From Gammaproteobacteria bacterium (GTDB lineage Bacteria; Pseudomonadota; Gammaproteobacteria; Thiohalobacterales; Thiohalobacteraceae), in the NCBI GenBank assembly GCA_016214925.1, contig JACRMO010000203.1, forward strand, positions 1 to 7,403: a stretch of 7,403 bases of DNA. The letters are read 5' to 3'. The position numbers and the translations under genes are program-made. Below the pieces are notes generated by a model. That model did not search any database, was not told the origin of the DNA, and worked only from the letters and a program-made list of their open reading frames with translations. Below, in pieces: positions 1 to 5,544 of this stretch. Within the stretch, counting starts at the first letter, position 1. Each line of letters begins with the position of its first letter.

Positions 1-214
1 CGACGGAGTCACGCTCCAGGTTCAATGCCATGCCGAACACATTGCCGGGGAATTCGATCATTTCGCCGGACATCACATCGGCCAAGCCGTGGATGCGGGC
101 AATGCCGTCGGTGAGCGACACCACCGAACCTTCGGTGCGTGCCTCGGCGACGGTCTGGAACTTCTCTATGCGGCTTTTGATCAGCTCGCTGATTTCAGTG
201 GGATTGAGTTGCAT
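1..214 (-). CDS. atpA: F1Fo ATP synthase subunit alpha, N-terminal fragment (cut by window edge)
   Basis: This is the first 71 codons of the alpha subunit, the non-catalytic nucleotide-binding subunit of the F1 head. The start is ATG at 214-212, and the frame stays open to base 1, so the gene continues out of the window. The translation begins MQLNPTEISELIKSRIEKF and continues through DGIARIHGLADVMSGEMIEFPG and then NLERDSV. This is the N-terminal helix, which contacts the delta subunit, followed by the start of the beta-barrel crown; it matches E. coli AtpA almost without gaps. The Walker A motif would lie beyond the edge. The start is supported by GAGGA about 7 bases upstream and by a 12-nt gap after the atpH stop. 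The two genes are clearly co-transcribed. Identification is by recognition of the family sequence. Confidence 0.96.
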   Translation of the reverse strand, partial: MQLNPTEISELIKSRIEKFQTVAEARTEGSVVSLTDGIARIHGLADVMSGEMIEFPGNVFGMALNLERDSV

Positions 215-226
215 AACCATTCCTCA

Positions 227-763
227 TCAATGATTCAGGGCCGTACCCAAGCGGGTCAGCTTGCCGCGCACCGAACCGTCTATGACCAAGTCGCCCGCGC
301 GCACCACCGCACCGCCCATAAGCGTGGGATCGGTGATGTATTCGAGCTGCACGTCGCGACCGAAACGTTGCTTGAGCGCCGCGGCGATGGTCTGCTTCTG
401 CGCGTCGGTGGCCGGGAAAGCGGTGATCAGCTGCGCCTTGACGGCGCCTTCCGCTTCATTCTTGAACTGTTCGTAGAGACCGAAGATTTCCGGCAGCACC
501 GCCAACCGACGCCGCTCGGCGAGCAGGCGAATCAGGTTACGGCCCGCTTCGTTCAAACGCTCGCCGCAGACATCGACGAACAGTTCGGCCAGTTGCGCCG
601 GCGTGATCCGCGGATTGTCCAGCAGCTTGCGCAGACCGGCATTCGTGGCCACGACCGCCGCCATACCCAGCATCTCAGACCAGGCAGGGAGAGTCCGCGT
701 CTGCTGCGCCAGCTTGAACGCCGCCTGGGCGTAGGGTCGCGCGATTGTGGTGAATTCCGCCAT
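227..763 (-). CDS. atpH: F1Fo ATP synthase subunit delta
   Basis: The 178-aa protein (E. coli: 177) forms the peripheral-stalk cap that joins the top of F1 to the b-subunit dimer. It begins MAEFTTIARPYAQAAF, the typical opening of the N-terminal six-helix domain that binds the alpha N-termini. It ends with the family's conserved C-terminal GDLVIDGSVRGKLTRLGTAL, preceded by the region that binds the b subunits. The ATG at 763 has a good ribosome-binding site, AGGTGA, which overlaps the TAG stop of atpF; the gap is only 10 nt, so translational coupling is likely. The gene ends with TGA at 229-227 followed directly by a second in-frame TGA (226-224), giving tandem stops before atpA. No membrane segment or signal peptide is seen, as expected for a peripheral cytoplasmic subunit. 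The gene looks intact. Confidence 0.97.
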   Translation of the reverse strand: MAEFTTIARPYAQAAFKLAQQTRTLPAWSEMLGMAAVVATNAGLRKLLDNPRITPAQLAELFVDVCGERLNEAGRNLIRLLAERRRLAVLPEIFGLYEQFKNEAEGAVKAQLITAFPATDAQKQTIAAALKQRFGRDVQLEYITDPTLMGGAVVRAGDLVIDGSVRGKLTRLGTALNH

Positions 764-773
764 GTCAGTTCAC

Positions 774-1244
774 CTAGATCTGCGCAGCCAGCTTGGTCAG
801 CAGGTCGTTGTGGGTGTTGGCGTCGACTTCGCGCTCCAGAACCTTGCTGGCGCCGGCGATGGCGATGGACACCACCTGGGCACGCAGTCCTTCCTTCGCG
901 CGATTAACTTCCTGGCCGATCTCGGCGCGTGCCGCCACCAGGATGCGTTCGCCTTCGCTCTTGGCATCGGTCTTGGACTCTTCGACGATCTCCGCAGCGC
1001 GCTTCTCCGCCTTGGCGATAATCTCCTGGGCCTGACGCTTGGCCTCGACCAAAACCTCGGCGGAACGTTTTTGCGCCAGTTCCTGCTCGTGCTTGCCGCG
1101 CTCGCCGGCGGCCAAACCATCGGCGATCTGCTTCTTGCGAGCTTCCAGCGCCTGCATGATCGGCGGCCACACATATTTCATGCAGAACCACACGAAGAAG
1201 AAGAATGTGATCGATTGTCCGATCAGTGTCGCGTTGATGTTCAT
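774..1244 (-). CDS. atpF: F1Fo ATP synthase subunit b
   Basis: The 156-aa protein is the same length as E. coli subunit b. It dimerises to form the peripheral stator linking the membrane a subunit to F1 through delta. Residues 1-8 are MNINATLI. A single hydrophobic membrane helix spans about 9-27, followed by KYVWPP at the membrane exit, a hallmark of proteobacterial b. From about residue 32 to 140 the protein is a highly charged, Lys/Glu/Ala-rich helix of coiled-coil type. The C-terminus (KVLEREVDANTHNDLLTKLAAQI) corresponds to the delta-binding end. The ATG at 1244 is preceded by GAGGT about 6-7 bases upstream. It lies 51 nt downstream of the atpE stop, and that gap contains a perfect short hairpin. 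The gene ends 10 nt before atpH. It is intact and unremarkable. Confidence 0.97.
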   Translation of the reverse strand: MNINATLIGQSITFFFFVWFCMKYVWPPIMQALEARKKQIADGLAAGERGKHEQELAQKRSAEVLVEAKRQAQEIIAKAEKRAAEIVEESKTDAKSEGERILVAARAEIGQEVNRAKEGLRAQVVSIAIAGASKVLEREVDANTHNDLLTKLAAQI

Positions 1245-1267
1245 GCCTGTACCTCGTGAATAGTCCG

Positions 1268-1282
1268 GGACAGTGTCTGTCC
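1268..1282 (-). other. Intercistronic hairpin between atpE and atpF
   Basis: On the minus strand the sequence reads GGACAG-ACA-CTGTCC, a perfect 6-bp stem with a 3-nt loop. It starts 13 nt after the atpE stop and ends 23 nt before the atpF start codon. No U-run follows it, so it is not a standard intrinsic terminator. A stem just downstream of the c-subunit gene could protect the atpE message end or modulate ribosome flow into atpF, but that role is inference. The structure itself is directly visible. Confidence 0.5.
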
Positions 1283-1295
1283 GTTCGCGGCTGGA

Positions 1296-1538
1296 TTAAC
1301 CACCCACCACGGCGAACAGAACATACATGGCCAGACCGACCGCGATCATCGGCACGGCGTCGACCAGACCCATCACGATGAAGAACTGGGTGCGCAGCAT
1401 CGGGATCAGTTCCGGCTGGCGCGCGGCGCCTTCCAGGAAACGGCCACCGAGAATACCGATACCGACCGCGGCGCCCAGCGCGCCCAGGCCCATCATCAGA
1501 GCGCCGGCGATGTACAGCAGTGCATTTGCCATTTCCAT
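1296..1538 (-). CDS. atpE: F1Fo ATP synthase subunit c (proton-translocating ring)
   Basis: The 80-aa proteolipid (E. coli: 79) assembles as the rotating c-ring in the inner membrane. It has two hydrophobic helices (about 5-30 and 50-78) joined by the polar loop GGRFLEGAARQPELIP, which carries the conserved R-Q-P that contacts gamma/epsilon. The ion-carrying carboxylate is Asp60 in GLVDAVPMIAVG, equivalent to E. coli Asp61. The Gly/Ala-rich first helix (GAAVGIGIL) and aspartate rather than glutamate indicate a proton type. I see none of the Gln/Glu/Ser-Thr sodium-coordination signature. The start at 1538 has a strong TAGGAG site 8 bases upstream and a T-run before that. A second ATG lies two codons on, but the spacing favours the first. 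The gene lies 44 nt after atpB and is intact. Confidence 0.98.
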   Translation of the reverse strand: MEMANALLYIAGALMMGLGALGAAVGIGILGGRFLEGAARQPELIPMLRTQFFIVMGLVDAVPMIAVGLAMYVLFAVVGG

Positions 1539-1562
1539 GAGTGTCTCCTAGCTTAAAAAATG
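1539..1562 (-). promoter_or_regulatory. Strong translation-initiation region of atpE (U-run plus Shine-Dalgarno)
   Basis: Upstream of the atpE ATG the minus strand carries a run of six T (opposite 1555-1560), then AAGC, then TAGGAG (opposite 1545-1550), then a 6-nt spacer. This is the best ribosome-binding site in the window. A U-rich stretch just upstream of the Shine-Dalgarno sequence is also a known translational enhancer of E. coli atpE, which needs about ten copies of c per complex. Motif positions are seen; the enhancer function here is inferred by analogy. Confidence 0.6.
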
Positions 1563-1582
1563 AAGATTGAGTTGAACCGAAA

Positions 1583-2458
1583 TCAGTGATGTTCCTGATG
1601 CGCCATGTCCAGATACACGATGGTCAGGGTCATGAAGATAAACGCCTGCAGCGTGATGATCAGAATGTGGAAGATGGCCCAGCCGAGTTGCAGGAAGCCG
1701 CCAAAGGAGCCCATAGCCCAGCCGGTGCCGTACATAATGGCGATCAGGATGAAGATCATTTCACCGGCATACATGTTGCCGAACAGTCGCAAGGCCAGTG
1801 AGACGGGCTTGGAGATCAGGGTGACGCCTTCGAGCAGCAGGTTGATCGGCATGAACAGAACCTGCACGAGCTTGTTCTTGGCCTGGAATGGCATCAGGGT
1901 GAGTTCGCCGGCAAAGCCCGACGCGCCTTTCATCTTGATACTGTAATAAAGCACCAGCGCGAACACTGACAGCGCCATGCCGAAGGTGGCGTTGGGATCG
2001 GTGCTCGGGACAACCTTCAGGAACGGCACACCCAACGCGGTCGCCAGATGCGGGATCCAGTCGACGGGGAGCAGGTCCATGAAGTTCATCAGGAAGATCC
2101 ACAGGAAAATGGTCAGCGACAGCGGCGCGACCAGTGGATTTTTGCCGTTGAAAGAGCCGCGCACGGAGTCGTCGATGAAATCGACGACCCACTCGACGAA
2201 ATTCTGCGCACCGCTCGGTACGCCGGACGTCACCGACTTGGCGACGCTATGGAACAGCCAGAGGAACAACGCGCCGAGCACCAGTGAGAAACCCAGGGTA
2301 TCGACGTTGACCGCCCAGAAACCCATTTCCTTGGCTTGCTCCGCGGTATGCGCGAAACCCCAGTGGGTACCGCCATTACCATCCGTCAGCTGACCGAAGG
2401 TGAGGTTCTGAAGATGGTGTCTGATGTATTCTGAGGAGGTATGGGCTTCGCCAGACAT
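1583..2458 (-). CDS. atpB: F1Fo ATP synthase subunit a
   Basis: The 291-aa integral membrane protein (E. coli: 271) forms the proton half-channels next to the c-ring. The essential arginine is Arg224 in SLALRLFGNMYAGE, equivalent to E. coli Arg210. Glu233, His264 (AIFHILIITLQAF) and Gln271 match the channel residues E. coli Glu219, His245 and Gln252. Hydrophobic segments are visible at about 53-71, 112-131, 159-173, 200-220, 232-250 and 258-284. The N-terminus is about 20 residues longer than in E. coli and includes a polar DGNGGTHW stretch, probably periplasmic. The ATG at 2458 lies only 3 nt after the atpI stop. It has only a weak GGGA about 12-13 bases upstream, so translation is probably coupled to atpI. 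The gene is intact. Confidence 0.97.
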   Translation of the reverse strand: MSGEAHTSSEYIRHHLQNLTFGQLTDGNGGTHWGFAHTAEQAKEMGFWAVNVDTLGFSLVLGALFLWLFHSVAKSVTSGVPSGAQNFVEWVVDFIDDSVRGSFNGKNPLVAPLSLTIFLWIFLMNFMDLLPVDWIPHLATALGVPFLKVVPSTDPNATFGMALSVFALVLYYSIKMKGASGFAGELTLMPFQAKNKLVQVLFMPINLLLEGVTLISKPVSLALRLFGNMYAGEMIFILIAIMYGTGWAMGSFGGFLQLGWAIFHILIITLQAFIFMTLTIVYLDMAHQEHH

Positions 2459-2461
2459 TGA

Positions 2462-2815
2462 CTAGTTAATCCCGCTCGTTAATCCAGAAATCATCCAGGC
2501 CATTTGCCCGGCTACGAAGGCCACCAACAGCGGCCATGGTGACAACTGCAACGCACCAATACCGATCGCGAGCAGGCCGCCAACCACAACAAAGCGCTCT
2601 ATGGTGGAGAAATAAAATGCCCGCAAATGCCGCTGCGCGTCGGCGTGTACGTGGCGTTTGCCCTGGTGCAGGCGCCAGGCCAACAACAGCGTATTCACTA
2701 ACGCAATCGCCGCGCCAAACAAGGCGCCCTGTGCCGCCGCCGGTCCACCGTAGAGATATCCGACGCCCATCGCCACAACCAGCATGAAAGCCTGAATACT
2801 CAGAATCGTATGCAT
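2462..2815 (-). CDS. atpI: ATP synthase subunit I (AtpI-type membrane protein)
   Basis: The 117-aa hydrophobic protein has four predicted membrane helices (about 5-22, 28-49, 75-90 and 93-111). A basic, His-rich loop (RLHQGKRHVHADAQRH, about 48-63) lies between helices 2 and 3. This layout and the position as first gene of the atp operon identify it as AtpI, a non-structural assembly factor implicated in c-ring assembly or stability. Sequence conservation in the family is low, so position carries much of the weight. The ATG at 2815 is the only plausible start: an in-frame TGA lies five codons upstream. The N-terminus is therefore short compared with E. coli AtpI (126 aa). No clear Shine-Dalgarno sequence is seen. 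The gene ends 3 nt before atpB. Confidence 0.9.
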   Translation of the reverse strand: MHTILSIQAFMLVVAMGVGYLYGGPAAAQGALFGAAIALVNTLLLAWRLHQGKRHVHADAQRHLRAFYFSTIERFVVVGGLLAIGIGALQLSPWPLLVAFVAGQMAWMISGLTSGIN

Positions 2816-2838
2816 GCCGCAGCGGTCTCAGCGCAGGC

Positions 2839-2863
2839 CCGGCGAACACCGCGTTCGAGCCGG
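2839..2863 (-). other. Hairpin in the atp leader near the atpI start
   Basis: The minus strand reads CCGG-CT-CGAAC-GCGGT-GTTCG-CCGG: nine base pairs with a 2-nt bulge and a 5-nt loop. It ends 23 nt upstream of the atpI ATG. No U-run follows. It could shape the atpI leader or limit ribosome access, which fits the weak Shine-Dalgarno sequence and the low AtpI need, but the function is inferred. Confidence 0.4.
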
Positions 2864-2881
2864 CAACCTGGTGGCGCGCGG

Positions 2882-2905
2882 CGAATGGAAACGGTTATCC
2901 ATTCG
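2882..2905 (-). other. Perfect inverted repeat in the atp leader
   Basis: The sequence is a perfect 8-bp stem (CGAATGGA / TCCATTCG) with an 8-nt loop, lying inside the predicted 5' leader of the atp mRNA, about 30 nt after the predicted transcription start. No T-run follows on either strand, so a terminator is unlikely. It may be an mRNA structure or a protein-binding palindrome. On the plus strand the loop edge includes a 7-of-9 match to a DnaA box, which alone is not significant. Confidence 0.45.
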
Positions 2906-2940
2906 TGTCTGAAAATAACCGGCCCTGCGTGCCGGCGCGC

Positions 2941-2970
2941 ATTATAGGGACTAGCGGGCGGCAGGGTCAA
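2941..2970 (-). promoter_or_regulatory. Sigma70 promoter of the atp operon
   Basis: In the 208-bp gap between parB and atpI the minus strand carries TTGACC (opposite 2965-2970), an 18-bp spacer, and a perfect TATAAT (opposite 2941-2946). That is 11 of 12 consensus bases at an acceptable spacing. Transcription should begin near 2934, giving a leader of about 119 nt before the atpI ATG. The bases just after the -10 box are GCGCGCC, a GC-rich discriminator of the kind linked to growth-rate or stringent control. The hexamers are seen; start site and regulation are inferred. Confidence 0.75.
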
Positions 2971-3023
2971 TGATAGGGAGATAAAGGCAGGTTATAGCCG
3001 AGAACGTTGCGGGAAAATACGCC

Positions 3024-3960
3024 TCAGACGTCCCCGCCACAGCGCAGCCGTTCGAGAATCCCGTCCAATTCGTCCAGGCTGTTGTAGCCGATCACCAGCT
3101 TGCCCTTGCCGCCGCGCCCCTGCTCCAAACTCACCTTGGCACCGAAGCGATCGCACAACTCCTCTTCAAGCCGGCGAATGTCGGGATCGACGCGCTTGGG
3201 CGGAGCCGGCGGCTTCGTGGCGCCCGCCTGCAGGTGCTTGACCAGTCGCTCCGTTTCCCGCACCGACAGGCCCTTGGTCGCGACGTGGCGCGCGGTCTGG
3301 GTCTGTTCAGTGCCGGCCAACGCCAACAGCGCGCGGGCGTGGCCCATCTCCAGTTTGCCCGCCTCGACCAATTCTTTGACCTCATCGGTCAACTCCAACA
3401 GGCGCAGCAGGTTGGAAACCGCCGCGCGCGAACGTCCCACGGCGTCGGCGGCCTCTTGATGGGTCAGCTCGAACTCCTGGATCAGCCGCTGCAAGGCGCG
3501 CGACTCTTCGAGCGGATTGAGATTCTCGCGCTGGATGTTCTCGATCAGCGCCATGGCAATGGCCGCGCGGTCCGGCACATCGCGAATGACGGCGGGGATG
3601 TCCTGCAGACCGGCCAACTGCGCCGCGCGCCAGCGCCGCTCGCCGGCGATGATCTCGTAGCGGCCCTGGCCGATGGGCCGCACCACAATCGGCTGGACCA
3701 CGCCCTGCGCTGTGATGGAATCGGCCAGATCTTGCAAGGATTTGCAAGGATTCCTGATGCATGTCGTGACGCGGCTGATACTTGCCGCGCTGGATCAGAT
3801 CGACCGGGAGTTTACGCAGGCTGCCGTCGACGGGCTCGGCCGGCGCAGCACCGACCGGGGTTATCGCGGCCGGCGCAGCCACGGGCGTCGGGGCCGCTTT
3901 GGCAGCACCACCCAATAGCGCGTTAAGTCCGCGCCCCAATCCTCGCTTCTTCGTCGTCAT
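3024..3960 (-). pseudogene. parB: Chromosome-partitioning protein ParB, frameshifted by a 10-bp tandem duplication
   Basis: ParB is the parS-binding CTPase clamp that spreads on origin-proximal DNA and stimulates ParA. The first frame starts at ATG 3960 with MTTKKRGLGRGLNALLGG, the ParA-interacting N-terminal peptide. It then has an Ala/Pro linker and YQPRHDMHQESLQ, and runs out of frame at residue 73, stopping at 3382 (192 aa). The authentic continuation lies in the next frame (3737-3024). It contains the CTP-binding GERRWRAA box (restored residues 103-110), ENIQRENLNPLEE (137-149), a helix-turn-helix (THQEAADAVGRSRAAVSNLL, about 163-182), and the C-terminal dimerisation segment ending in LERLRCGGDV. 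A perfect 10-bp duplication sits at the break; deleting one copy gives a continuous 308-aa protein. The start lies 26 nt after parA with no clear Shine-Dalgarno sequence. Initiation at TTG 3737 could make a fragment lacking the ParA-contact peptide. Confidence 0.93.
3732..3752. repeat. 10-bp tandem duplication inside parB
   Basis: The plus strand shows TTGCAAGGAT twice in direct succession (3732-3741 and 3742-3751), plus one further matching base (3752), so period 10 extends over 21 bases. Ten is not a multiple of three, and the reading frame breaks exactly here. Removing one unit joins HQESLQ to DLADSI, the normal ParB sequence. Replication slippage is the simplest origin; an assembly or sequencing artefact is the alternative. 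Confidence 0.97.
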
Positions 3961-3986
3961 GGGTGCTAAGGATAACCGCCAAGTAT

Positions 3987-4781
3987 TTACGACACCACCG
4001 CCGCCGGTCGCGCGCGTTCCTGCTCGCGGCGCACCAGTTCGCCGGCCAGGGCCAGGTACGCCACCGCGCCGCGTGAGGCCTTGTCGTAGCGCAGCACCGG
4101 CATGCCGTGGCTGGGCGCCTCGGCCAGGCGCACGTTGCGCGGGACGATGGTGCGGTAGACCTTGTCGCCGAAGTGTTCGATGAGCTGCTCGGAAACCTGC
4201 GTGGCCAGGTTGTTGCGCGCGTCGAACATAGTGCGCAACAGGCCTTCGATCTCCAACGCCGGATTCACCGACTGCTGGATCTGGCCGACGGTATCGACCA
4301 ACGCGGACAGACCCTCCAATGCGTAGTACTCGCACTGCATGGGGATCAGCACGCCCTGGGCCGCGGTGAGTGCGTTGATGGTGAGCATGTTCAACGACGG
4401 TGGGCAGTCTATCAGGATGTAGTCGTAGCGTGCCTGCACGGCCGCCAGCGCATCGCGCAATCGCTGCCCGCCGTTGTCGGTGCGCAGCAGCTCCACCTCG
4501 GCGGCGGTGAGATCGCTGTTGCCGGGCAATACATCGTAGCCGGCCACCTCGCTGGGGATGATCGCCTGTTCGAGGTCGATCTCGCCGAGCAGCACATCGC
4601 AACTGGAATACTCGACCTCATGCTTGTCGACGCCGCTGCCCATGGTGGCATTGCCCTGCGGGTCGAGATCGATCAGCAACACGCGCCGGCGCGTCAGCGC
4701 CAGTGCCGCGGCTAGGTTGATGCAGGAAGTGGTCTTGCCGACCCCGCCCTTCTGATTGGTTACAGCGATGATGCGTCCCAT
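3987..4781 (-). CDS. parA: Chromosome-partitioning ATPase ParA (Soj)
   Basis: The 264-aa deviant-Walker ATPase binds nucleoid DNA as an ATP dimer and moves ParB-parS complexes. It begins MGRIIAVTNQKGGVGKTT: the deviant Walker A motif KGGVGKTT is at residues 11-18, with signature Lys11 and P-loop Lys16. Walker A' is LLIDLDPQGNAT (35-46, Asp38 and Asp40), and Walker B is YILIDCPPSLN (121-131, Asp125). The frame is open upstream to 4895, but that extension is unconserved and overlaps the end of rsmG. The ATG at 4781, right before the ATPase fold, is the evident start and gives the usual length of chromosomal Soj. The gap to rsmG is 76 nt and to parB 26 nt. The protein lacks the long N-terminal DNA-binding domain of plasmid P1-type ParA, so it is the chromosomal type. 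It is intact although its partner gene is broken. Confidence 0.97.
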   Translation of the reverse strand: MGRIIAVTNQKGGVGKTTSCINLAAALALTRRRVLLIDLDPQGNATMGSGVDKHEVEYSSCDVLLGEIDLEQAIIPSEVAGYDVLPGNSDLTAAEVELLRTDNGGQRLRDALAAVQARYDYILIDCPPSLNMLTINALTAAQGVLIPMQCEYYALEGLSALVDTVGQIQQSVNPALEIEGLLRTMFDARNNLATQVSEQLIEHFGDKVYRTIVPRNVRLAEAPSHGMPVLRYDKASRGAVAYLALAGELVRREQERARPAAVVS

Positions 4782-4857
4782 GATCCGGCTGCGCCGTGTG
4801 TAGTTGTCGGTGCGAGAGTGTAACCCGACAGCGGCGGGACAGCGAACGCTCGATGCC

Positions 4858-5481
4858 TCAGCTCGGCCGCAGCTCCAGCAGATGCCGCTGCGCATCCAAG
4901 CCCGGCACCGTCAGGGTGTGCGCGGCCACCACCACGCCCGGGTCCGACAGCGACTCGATTTCGGCCAAGGGGTACACGCCCTTCATGGCCAGGATGTGGC
5001 CGTCCACGGCGCACAGGCGCGCGCAATGTTTATGCATCTCGTCCAGGGAGGAAAACGCGCGGCTGATGATAGTGTCGAACGGCACCGTCGGCTGATAGTC
5101 CTCGATACGCACATGCTCGACGCTCGCATTGGTGAGCGCAAGGTCAGTGATGGACTGGCGCACGAAGCGCAGCTTCTTGTTGCTGGAATCGAGCAGGACA
5201 ACCTGCCAATCCGGTCGTGCGATGGCCAGTACCAAGCCCGGCAACCCGGCGCCGGTGCCGACGTCCAACACCCGCGGGCCTTTCACATGCGGCAACACAA
5301 CCAGGCTGTCGAGGATATGCCGGGTGAGCATGTCCTGCGGTTTGCGCACCGAGGTCAGGTTGTAGACGCGGTTCCATTTGACCAGCAGCGCGACATACTC
5401 CAACAGCTTCGCGCACGCCGCCGCATCCAGCTGCACGCCGGATTCGGTCATGCCCCGCGCGAGGATCTGTTCCAGTTCCAT
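4858..5481 (-). CDS. rsmG: 16S rRNA (guanine527-N7)-methyltransferase RsmG (GidB)
   Basis: The 207-aa protein, exactly the E. coli length, uses S-adenosylmethionine to methylate N7 of G527 in 16S rRNA. Loss of RsmG gives low-level streptomycin resistance in several bacteria. N-terminal helices contain KWNRVYNLTSVR (35-46) and RHILDSLV (54-61). The SAM-binding motif I is LDVGTGAGLPG (72-82), followed by LLDSSNKKLRFVRQ (96-109), the ISRAF motif (139-143) and LAMKG (164-168). The frame is open upstream to a GTG at 5505. I prefer ATG 5481 because AGGCGA lies about 7-12 bases upstream and the length then matches the family. It lies 63 nt downstream of mnmG, its usual partner, and upstream of parA. 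It is intact. Early termination in the broken mnmG could reduce its transcription by polarity if it has no promoter of its own. Confidence 0.97.
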   Translation of the reverse strand: MELEQILARGMTESGVQLDAAACAKLLEYVALLVKWNRVYNLTSVRKPQDMLTRHILDSLVVLPHVKGPRVLDVGTGAGLPGLVLAIARPDWQVVLLDSSNKKLRFVRQSITDLALTNASVEHVRIEDYQPTVPFDTIISRAFSSLDEMHKHCARLCAVDGHILAMKGVYPLAEIESLSDPGVVVAAHTLTVPGLDAQRHLLELRPS

Positions 5482-5544
5482 GGTCGTTCGCCTGTATGAA
5501 TTCACGTTTGCCAGCCGCTGTAACGGCCGCTTACGCTGTCGCCG

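Noticed and set aside
89..907. Long plus-strand open frame (272 codons) opposite atpA/atpH/atpF
   Set aside because: It is the antisense shadow of three well-identified minus-strand genes. The translation is Arg/Gly/His-rich with no recognisable domain, as expected from GC-rich complementary frames.
2435..2464. Good-looking GAGGAGGT followed by ATG on the plus strand
   Set aside because: The frame from ATG 2441 stops after six codons and lies inside atpB. The purine-rich run is the complement of the ACCTCCTC codons of AtpB.
2894..2903. DnaA-box-like TTATCCATT on the plus strand, in a cluster typical of the oriC neighbourhood
   Set aside because: It matches only 7 of 9 bases and is isolated. 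No cluster of boxes or AT-rich unwinding region is visible, so no origin is called.
2971..3023. Intrinsic terminator after parB
   Set aside because: No stem followed by a T-run is present on the minus strand between the parB stop and the atp promoter.
3725..3760. Programmed ribosomal frameshifting in parB
   Set aside because: There is no slippery heptamer or downstream structure. The 10-bp duplication explains the shift fully, and +1 or -1 slippage would leave three extra inserted codons.
3234..3926. Plus-strand open frame of 230 codons across the parB break
   Set aside because: It is antisense to ParB coding sequence on both sides of the duplication. It has no family resemblance and does not explain the frameshift.
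4782..4857. Possible promoter for parAB in the rsmG-parA gap
   Set aside because: A TACACT -10-like hexamer exists, but the only -35 candidate 18 bp upstream (TTCGCT) is poor. The evidence is too weak to call.
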